From the NCBI GenBank assembly GCA_045605745.1, contig JAZUQN010000178.1, positions 1-9,886 of the forward strand: a DNA stretch of 9,886 nt, given 5' to 3'. This DNA is from SIG710 sp045605745. GTDB taxonomy: Bacteria; Bacillota; Clostridia; Oscillospirales; CAG-272. Both the position numbers and the translations under genes were made by a program. Below are positions 6,103 to 9,886 of the stretch, in pieces (the first letter of the stretch is position 1; each line of letters starts with the position of its first letter). A model generated the notes under the pieces. That model was not told where the DNA came from, ran no database searches, and worked only from the letters and a program-made list of their open reading frames with translations.

Positions 6103-7047
6103 ATGGAAGAAATTTATTCAATAAAGCTAAGCAAAATAATCAAGGAAATGCAGCTGAGTGAGGTCTATCTGCCGGAAAACGCAGACAGCATTGAGGTAAT
6201 AAGCCCGGATGTTGAGCGTCCCGGACTTGCTCTCACAGGTTTTTTTGAAAAATACGAAAGGACAAGAATTCAGATCTTCGGCAAGGCGGAGCTTGCTTAT
6301 CTTGAAGGTCTTGACGAAAATGAGAGAGATCTTCATATAGAAAACTTTATGAAGCTTGAGCCTGTTGCCATTATATTTTCCTCAGATCTTCCTGTCTTTG
6401 ATGAGATACTCAAATATGCTAAGATCTGCAAGGTTCCTGTTCTTTCAAGTTCCAGAAGGACAAGTGCCCTTCTTGCCGCCATCATTGCCTATCTCCATGT
6501 TGAGCTTGCACCGAGAATAACTCGCCACGGTGTTTTGGTTGAGGTTTATGGTGAAGGACTGCTCCTCCTTGGCGACAGCGGCGTCGGAAAAAGCGAAACA
6601 GCTATTGAGCTTGTCAAGCGCGGTCACAGACTGATTGCAGACGATGCTGTTGAGGTCAAAAGGGTTTCTGCAACAACTCTTGTTGGCAGTGCACCTGAGA
6701 TCATCAGACATTATGTGGAGCTTCGCGGCATAGGCATAGTTGATATAAAGCGACTTTTCGGTATGGGAGCTGTAAAGGATACCGAAAAGATTGACCTTGT
6801 AATAAATCTTGAGCCTTGGGTTCAAGGTAAGATGTATGATAGACTTGGTATAGATAGTGAAACAATGGATATCCTCGGCATCAAGGTGCCTTCTATCACT
6901 ATTCCCGTTCGTCCCGGAAGAAACCTCGCCATCATTCTTGAGATAGCGGCAATGAACAACCGTCAAAAGCGTATGGGCTATAACACCGCCCTCGAATTTA
7001 ATAAGCATCTTATGAGCCAAATGGGCATAGATCCTAACAGCGTTTAA
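6103..7047 (+). CDS. hprK: HPr kinase/phosphorylase
   Basis: The 314-residue protein is the normal family length. It phosphorylates Ser46 of the phosphocarrier HPr using ATP or pyrophosphate, and reverses this with phosphate. P-Ser-HPr then partners CcpA for carbon catabolite repression in Firmicutes. The N-terminal regulatory domain covers about 1-130. The catalytic domain carries RHGVLVEVYG (141-150, conserved H142), the P-loop GDSGVGKS (157-164), LIADDAVEVKR (177-187), the family signature ELRGIGIVDIKRLFGMGAV (206-224) and IPVRPGRNLA (267-276). All key residues look intact. AAGGCGG lies 8 nt before the ATG. The gene stands alone: the usual partners (lgt, ppaX, murB, whiA-region genes) are not adjacent, and an IS remnant begins 39 bp after the stop. 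Confidence 0.97.
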   Translation: MEEIYSIKLSKIIKEMQLSEVYLPENADSIEVISPDVERPGLALTGFFEKYERTRIQIFGKAELAYLEGLDENERDLHIENFMKLEPVAIIFSSDLPVFDEILKYAKICKVPVLSSSRRTSALLAAIIAYLHVELAPRITRHGVLVEVYGEGLLLLGDSGVGKSETAIELVKRGHRLIADDAVEVKRVSATTLVGSAPEIIRHYVELRGIGIVDIKRLFGMGAVKDTEKIDLVINLEPWVQGKMYDRLGIDSETMDILGIKVPSITIPVRPGRNLAIILEIAAMNNRQKRMGYNTALEFNKHLMSQMGIDPNSV

Positions 7048-7086
7048 CAAATGCGAGTGTTTATAAAAAAGCACTTGTGGCGAAAT

Positions 7087-7110
7087 TGATATGCACCTCC
7101 AAAAGTTAGA
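7087..7110 (+). repeat. Left terminal inverted repeat of the IS element
   Basis: It begins TGATATGCACCTCC and ends AAAAGTTAGA. It pairs imperfectly with the right end and also forms the outer arm of a hairpin with 7115-7129. Confidence 0.65.
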
Positions 7111-7129
7111 CACATTTGGAGGTGCATAT
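7089..7129 (+). promoter_or_regulatory. 15-bp hairpin that buries the orfA ribosome binding site; possible hprK terminator
   Basis: A perfect inverted repeat, ATATGCACCTCCAAA (7089-7103) against TTTGGAGGTGCATAT (7115-7129), encloses an 11-nt loop. The right arm contains GGAGG (7118-7122), the only plausible Shine-Dalgarno for orfA, and it pairs with CCTCC (7096-7100). Any transcript entering from hprK would form this stem and hide the site. The stem is followed by a short T-run (7129-7133), so it may also end hprK transcription, since no other hairpin terminator is evident after 7047. Confidence 0.7.
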
Positions 7130-7133
7130 TTTT

Positions 7134-7502
7134 ATGTCTAAAAAAGGACAAAGTTTCAGAAACCACTCGTCAAATTTGAAAATATCTGCTATACTAGATA
7201 TGCGAGAGAACCACTTGGGGATAAGAGAAACAGGAAGGAAGTACGGAGCAAATCATTCATTGATCCAAAGTTGGGAACGCGTATACATAGAAGAAGGAGC
7301 CGAAGGTCTGATGAAAGAAAGACGAGGTGTAGCTTGTAAAGAAAGCGGAACACGAAAAGGCAGACCGCCAAAGTTAAACAAGCAAGTAGAAGAAGATATT
7401 ATTGCCGAGAACCAAAGACTTAGAATGGAGATCGAATATCTAAAAAAACTCTATGCCTTAGTTCAGAAAAGAATGCAAGGGGAAAAGAAAAAGCAGCGAT
7501 AG
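7134..7502 (+). CDS. IS3-family OrfA (IS150-type helix-turn-helix protein)
   Basis: The 122-residue protein is the DNA-binding upstream product of a two-frame transposase. An N-terminal helix-turn-helix (about 28-52, ending HSLIQSWERVYIEEG) is followed by EGLMKERRG, a basic GRPPK stretch (77-81) and a leucine-zipper-like coiled coil (about 88-112, AENQRLRMEIEYLKKLYALV). This layout is typical of IS150-group OrfA. ATG 7134 is preferred because GGAGG is 11 nt upstream; a TTG at 7116 lies inside the hairpin. OrfA alone binds the ends of such elements and can inhibit transposition in trans, so this copy may act as a repressor (inference). The reading frame is intact, with no sign of decay. Confidence 0.85.
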   Translation: MSKKGQSFRNHSSNLKISAILDMRENHLGIRETGRKYGANHSLIQSWERVYIEEGAEGLMKERRGVACKESGTRKGRPPKLNKQVEEDIIAENQRLRMEIEYLKKLYALVQKRMQGEKKKQR

Positions 7503-7553
7503 TCGATGAATTAAGGCAGCAATTTTTTCTTCTAAACTTTGGGGTTCACTTCA
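7493..7553 (+). pseudogene. OrfB (transposase catalytic subunit) remnant
   Basis: In the -1 frame relative to orfA, the codons after the A-rich GAAAAAG (7487-7493) read AAIVDELRQQF, the usual opening of IS150-type OrfB. The similarity then stops and the sequence passes directly into the right end of the element. The frame stays open into unrelated flanking DNA as far as about 7710. All DDE catalytic residues are lost. Confidence 0.65.
7531..7553 (-). repeat. Right terminal inverted repeat of the IS element
   Basis: Read on the minus strand it starts TGAAGTGAACCCC and continues AAAGTTTAGA, matching the left end with one gap and five mismatches. A one-base shift of the boundary is possible. 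Confidence 0.6.
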
Positions 7554-7627
7554 ATTTGAGACAGCCTCTTCTTTATTTATATTTAATATTAATATCTCGC
7601 TTGTCAAGCATCCGCAACGCCTCCGCT

Positions 7628-9004
7628 TTACACCATCTGTTCGGGACGGAATACCTTATCAAATTCTTCTGCAGTGAGAAATCCAAGTGCGACACAAGCT
7701 TCCTTTAGAGAAATATTGTCCTCAAATGCCTTTTTTGCAGTCTTTGCTGCCTTCTCATATCCGATATAAGGATTGAGTGCTGTTACAAGCATTAGAGAAT
7801 TGTGTAGATTGTGATGCATCTTTTCTTTATTTGCCTTGATTCCGACTGCACAGTTCTTATTTAATGATATTATCGCCTCGGAAAGAAGCCTTGCAGACTG
7901 CAGAAAATTGTATATGCAAACGGGCATAAACACATTCAGTTCAAAATTACCCTGAGAAGCAGCCATACTTACGGCAACATCGTTGCCCATAACCTGAACT
8001 GCCACCATGGTAACAGCCTCACACTGTGTGGGATTTACCTTACCGGGCATAATAGATGAGCCGGGCTCATTTTCGGGAATAAATATCTCTCCAAGACCGT
8101 CACGGGGGCCCGAGGCAAGCCAACGGATATCATTTGCTATCTTCATCATATCGCAAGCAAGAGCCTTGATGGCTCCGTGTGCAAAAACAAGCTCATCCTT
8201 TGATGTAAGAGCATGGAATTTATTTGGAGCTGTGATAAATTTTTTTCCTGTTATCTTTGAAACCTCTTCAGCAACACAGATATCAAAGCCCTTTGGTGCA
8301 TTCAGACCTGTTCCCACTGCTGTACCACCGAGGGCAAGCTCATAAAGTGGCTCAACAGAACGCTTAATAAGCTGAACATCCTTCTGAAGGCTGGCTCTCC
8401 AGCCGCTTATCTCCTGGCTGAATTTAATTGGAGTTGCATCTTGAAGATGTGTTCTTCCGCTTTTAACTATTCCCTCGTTTTCCTCTTCAAGTCGCAAAAA
8501 TGTGGAAATAAGTGTCTCCACTGCAGGAATAAGCTTGTCCTCAAGGATGAGAACAGCCGCAATGTGCATGGCTGTTGGGAATGTATCGTTTGATGACTGG
8601 CTCATATTGGAATCGTCATTGGGATGAAGTAGTTTTTTTCCGAGAATCTGATTTCCGCGGTTGGCAATAACCTCATTTGAGTTCATATTAGACTGTGTAC
8701 CTGAGCCCGTCTGCCAAACGACAAGCGGAAAATGGTCATTAAGCTTACCGGCTATAACCTCATCGCAAGCAGCCATAATAGCACTAAGCTTTTCACCTGT
8801 CATTTTTTCGGGACAAAGCTTGCGATTAGCAATGGCAGCCGCCTTTTTTAGTATACCGAAAGCGTGTATGATCTCCGCCGGCATAGCTTCAATGCCAACT
8901 CCTATATCAAAATTTTCGCAGCTTCTCTGTGTCTGTGCACCCCAAAGACGGTCTGCGGGAACCTTCATCTCACCCATAGAATCATGTTCAACACGGTATT
9001 CCAT
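7628..9004 (-). CDS. fumC: Fumarate hydratase, class II (fumarase C)
   Basis: The 458-residue protein is the normal length. It interconverts fumarate and L-malate in the cytosol as part of the (often incomplete or reductive) TCA pathway of anaerobes, and needs no metal cluster. Visible landmarks are TGSGTQSNMN (99-108), the B-site loop HPNDDSN (127-133), SQSSNDTFPTAMH (135-147), GRTHLQDATP (183-192) with the catalytic H186, and the superfamily signature GSSIMPGKVNP (315-325) with catalytic S317 in the mobile loop. The FPTAMH and SSND context separates it from aspartase, which has AYPTGF. AAAGGA lies 11 nt before the ATG. A strong terminator sits 60 bp upstream, so it is probably a single-gene unit; no clear promoter or downstream terminator was found. 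Confidence 0.97.
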   Translation of the reverse strand: MEYRVEHDSMGEMKVPADRLWGAQTQRSCENFDIGVGIEAMPAEIIHAFGILKKAAAIANRKLCPEKMTGEKLSAIMAACDEVIAGKLNDHFPLVVWQTGSGTQSNMNSNEVIANRGNQILGKKLLHPNDDSNMSQSSNDTFPTAMHIAAVLILEDKLIPAVETLISTFLRLEEENEGIVKSGRTHLQDATPIKFSQEISGWRASLQKDVQLIKRSVEPLYELALGGTAVGTGLNAPKGFDICVAEEVSKITGKKFITAPNKFHALTSKDELVFAHGAIKALACDMMKIANDIRWLASGPRDGLGEIFIPENEPGSSIMPGKVNPTQCEAVTMVAVQVMGNDVAVSMAASQGNFELNVFMPVCIYNFLQSARLLSEAIISLNKNCAVGIKANKEKMHHNLHNSLMLVTALNPYIGYEKAAKTAKKAFEDNISLKEACVALGFLTAEEFDKVFRPEQMV

Positions 9005-9063
9005 TATTTATAAATTCCTTTCTTATATCTCAATTCCGATACCGATATCCCGGCGGCTTGTAA

Positions 9064-9103
9064 AAAGCCATTTGAACAATAATAGGGATGTTCAAATGGC
9101 TTT
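9064..9103 (-). terminator. Intrinsic terminator between the small minus-strand gene and fumC
   Basis: A perfect 14-bp stem, AAAGCCATTTGAAC (9064-9077) against GTTCAAATGGCTTT (9090-9103), has a 12-nt loop. On the minus strand the stem is followed by a five-T run then A (9066-9061); on the plus strand there are only three Ts. It therefore best ends transcription coming from the gene at 9550-9140 and shields fumC from it. Confidence 0.85.
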
Positions 9104-9139
9104 GCGAAAAGATCACATTTCCGCATACTGTTGATTTTA

Positions 9140-9550
9140 TCACGAACAGCATGAAATTGCAATAGATATTTTAAAATATGTGGAATTTTCTGTTGTGATA
9201 TGGTATAAAGCACATTCATTGTTAAGTTTCTTATTCGGACAGTATTCCGCAAAGCATCTCTGCCACCCTTGGAGAAGAAATATATATAAATGCCGTCGGC
9301 GCCCCTGACGGTGTGAGATATTATGTATCGATGCAAAACAGCCGAGACTAGCCTCGACCTCTTTATAATTAAGGAATTTGGCTACTATATTCTTTTCGTA
9401 GATTAAGAATACAAACTCCATTGAATTAAATGCCTTAGAAGGCAGTCTAATAAATATAGATGATTTATCCTCATTCAATCGGTACTCTACACCAATAGGA
9501 GCTAAAGCCTTCTCTATAATTTCTTTTATAACCATATTTCCCCATGCCAT
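9140..9550 (-). CDS. Small hypothetical protein, 136 aa; C-terminal half possibly frame-disrupted
   Basis: The ATG at 9550 is chosen because GGAGG lies 9 nt upstream; the frame extends to 9712 but has no ribosome binding site there and runs through a hairpin. The first ~65 residues look like a genuine protein: a helix (MVIKEIIEKALAPIG, 6-20), then strand-like YRLNEDKSSIFIRLP and EFVFLIYEKNIVAKFLNYKEV. This is loosely reminiscent of YbjN-type sensory/chaperone-like domains, but it is too short to be sure. From about residue 70 the composition changes (Cys, Trp, His and Arg-rich, e.g. LYIFLLQGWQRCF) and does not look like a natural continuation; other frames over 9220-9350 look equally or more protein-like. 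It may be a broken gene. A terminator follows at 9064-9103. Confidence 0.5.
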   Translation of the reverse strand: MAWGNMVIKEIIEKALAPIGVEYRLNEDKSSIFIRLPSKAFNSMEFVFLIYEKNIVAKFLNYKEVEASLGCFASIHNISHRQGRRRHLYIFLLQGWQRCFAEYCPNKKLNNECALYHITTENSTYFKISIAISCCS

Positions 9551-9608
9551 TGTGATTTTCCTCCAATCAAATAATTTATGTTTCTTTTGCTCTAAAGGCA
9601 CAAAAATA

Positions 9609-9640
9609 AGAGGATACCCGATTTCAAGAGGGTATCCTCT
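9609..9640 (-). terminator. Hairpin with T-rich tail in the leader of the small minus-strand gene
   Basis: A perfect 11-bp stem, AGAGGATACCC (9609-9619) against GGGTATCCTCT (9630-9640), has a 10-nt loop. On the minus strand it is followed by TTATTTTTG, the layout of an intrinsic terminator. No gene on that strand ends just upstream of it, since the neighbour at 9737 points the other way. It is therefore either a leader attenuator for the gene at 9550 or the leftover terminator of a lost gene. The rest of 9551-9736 shows no gene and no confident promoter. Confidence 0.6.
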
Positions 9641-9736
9641 GGCGATTTCTACATTGGATGGGCATTTATACAGGGCATCCACTACTTTATACACTGATTT
9701 GGTTAGCAACATTTATCTTGAAAAGGGACTAAAAAT

Positions 9737-9886
9737 ATGAAGATTGCCTATGAGGTATATAGCATTAAGCCTCAGCTTTATATCAAGGTGTTAAAGGATG
9801 CGGAAGAATATCGTTACGAAACAACCGGCAGGACAAATATAACAAAAGCTGCTCTCATAGCAGTGATTGATGATCTTGATATCAAT
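9737..9886 (+). CDS. Hypothetical protein, N-terminal 50 residues (runs off the window)
   Basis: The frame opens at ATG 9737 and is uninterrupted to the window edge, with an in-frame stop at 9719-9721 that fixes the start. A weak AAAGGGA lies about 8 nt upstream. The visible residues begin MKIAYEVYSIKPQLYIKVLK, then DAEEYRYETTGRTNITKAAL and IAVIDDLDIN. The pattern is two short strands, a charged turn and a helix, with no signal peptide or membrane segment. I do not recognise the family. It diverges from the small minus-strand gene at 9550. Confidence 0.7.
   Translation, partial: MKIAYEVYSIKPQLYIKVLKDAEEYRYETTGRTNITKAALIAVIDDLDIN

Larger units (their letters stand above)
7087..7553 (+). mobile_element. 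Internally deleted IS3-family (IS150-group-like) element, about 467 bp
   Basis: The boundaries are set by imperfect inverted ends, both starting TGA..TG.ACC and followed by CCAAA and TTAGA (7087-7110 against the complement of 7553-7531, 18 of 23 aligned bases identical with one gap). The element keeps the left end, a complete orfA and about 11 codons of orfB, then jumps straight to the right end. About 0.8-0.9 kb of orfB, with the whole DDE catalytic core, is missing relative to full-length members. It cannot make a transposase itself but could be moved by an intact relative elsewhere. I see no convincing 3-4 bp target duplication (AAAT on the left, ATTT on the right, inverted rather than direct). 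Confidence 0.75.

Noticed and set aside
6445..7113. A 222-codon minus-strand frame opposite hprK
   Set aside because: It lies almost wholly antisense to the unmistakable hprK gene. Its Cys/His/Tyr/Leu-rich product is typical of antisense shadow frames.
7083..7557. Longer IS boundaries including AAAT/ATTT as a target duplication
   Set aside because: The flanks are inverted rather than direct repeats, so they do not support a duplication; TG...CA ends at 7087 and 7553 fit the family better.
7599..7609. Palindrome GCTTGTCAAGC as a fumC terminator
   Set aside because: The stem is only 5 bp and no T-run follows on the minus strand.
8661..9134. A 157-codon plus-strand frame opposite the fumC start
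   Set aside because: It is mostly antisense to fumC and runs through the terminator at 9064-9103, with no Shine-Dalgarno sequence.
9551..9712. N-terminal extension of the small minus-strand gene by 54 residues
   Set aside because: There is no ribosome binding site at 9712, the stretch would translate a terminator-like hairpin, and GGAGG lies directly before the ATG at 9550.
1..9886. CRISPR arrays, tRNA/rRNA genes, toxin-antitoxin or phage-defence operons
   Set aside because: No regularly spaced repeats, cloverleaf-like segments or recognisable defence genes were seen on either strand.

Overview
The window looks like part of a low-GC Firmicutes chromosome, most likely from an anaerobic, clostridial (Ruminococcaceae/Oscillospiraceae-like) bacterium. 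The evidence is strong GGAGG-type ribosome binding sites, sigma-A promoters with TATAAT-like boxes, an HPr kinase/phosphorylase (a Firmicutes catabolite-control enzyme), a type 4 iron-sulfur uracil-DNA glycosylase, and small lineage-type hypothetical proteins. The taxonomic placement is inference from gene content, not from a search.

Layout. Positions 1-74 hold the 5' end of a minus-strand Hsp70/DnaK-like gene with its own sigma-A promoter (123-151). A strong intrinsic terminator (190-232) separates it from a minus-strand pair at 1774-239: a family 4 uracil-DNA glycosylase followed 18 bp later by an AEC-type membrane transporter, driven by a promoter at 1803-1831. Facing away from that pair is a plus-strand promoter (1874-1903) and a compact three-gene cassette (1932-3013) of small proteins I cannot assign a function. 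It runs head-on into a three-gene minus-strand operon (5934-2997): a PrsA/SurA-like foldase lipoprotein, a membrane-anchored protein resembling the DUF4015 glycosidase-like fold, and a cytosolic protein that looks like a degenerate sensor kinase. The cassette and this operon overlap tail to tail by 17 bp.

Divergent from that operon is hprK (6103-7047), with an extended -10 promoter. Only 39 bp after its stop lies a 467-bp, internally deleted IS3-family (IS150-group-like) element (7087-7553). It keeps both ends, an intact orfA and the first residues of orfB. Its left end folds into a perfect 15-bp hairpin that contains the orfA Shine-Dalgarno sequence, so it could act as a terminator for hprK and as a translational block on read-through transcripts. 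The segment 7554-7627 between this element and fumC holds no gene.

Next comes a minus-strand class II fumarase (fumC, 9004-7628), preceded by an intrinsic terminator (9064-9103) that ends the transcript from a small minus-strand gene (9550-9140), whose 3' half looks degraded or frame-disrupted. The 186-bp gap 9551-9736 carries a hairpin followed by a T-rich run on the minus strand and separates that gene from a plus-strand hypothetical gene that leaves the window at 9886.

No tRNA, rRNA, CRISPR array or recognisable defence system is visible. The least explained material is the unassigned plus-strand cassette, the envelope-type operon opposite it, and the shortened IS element. The rest is ordinary housekeeping content.
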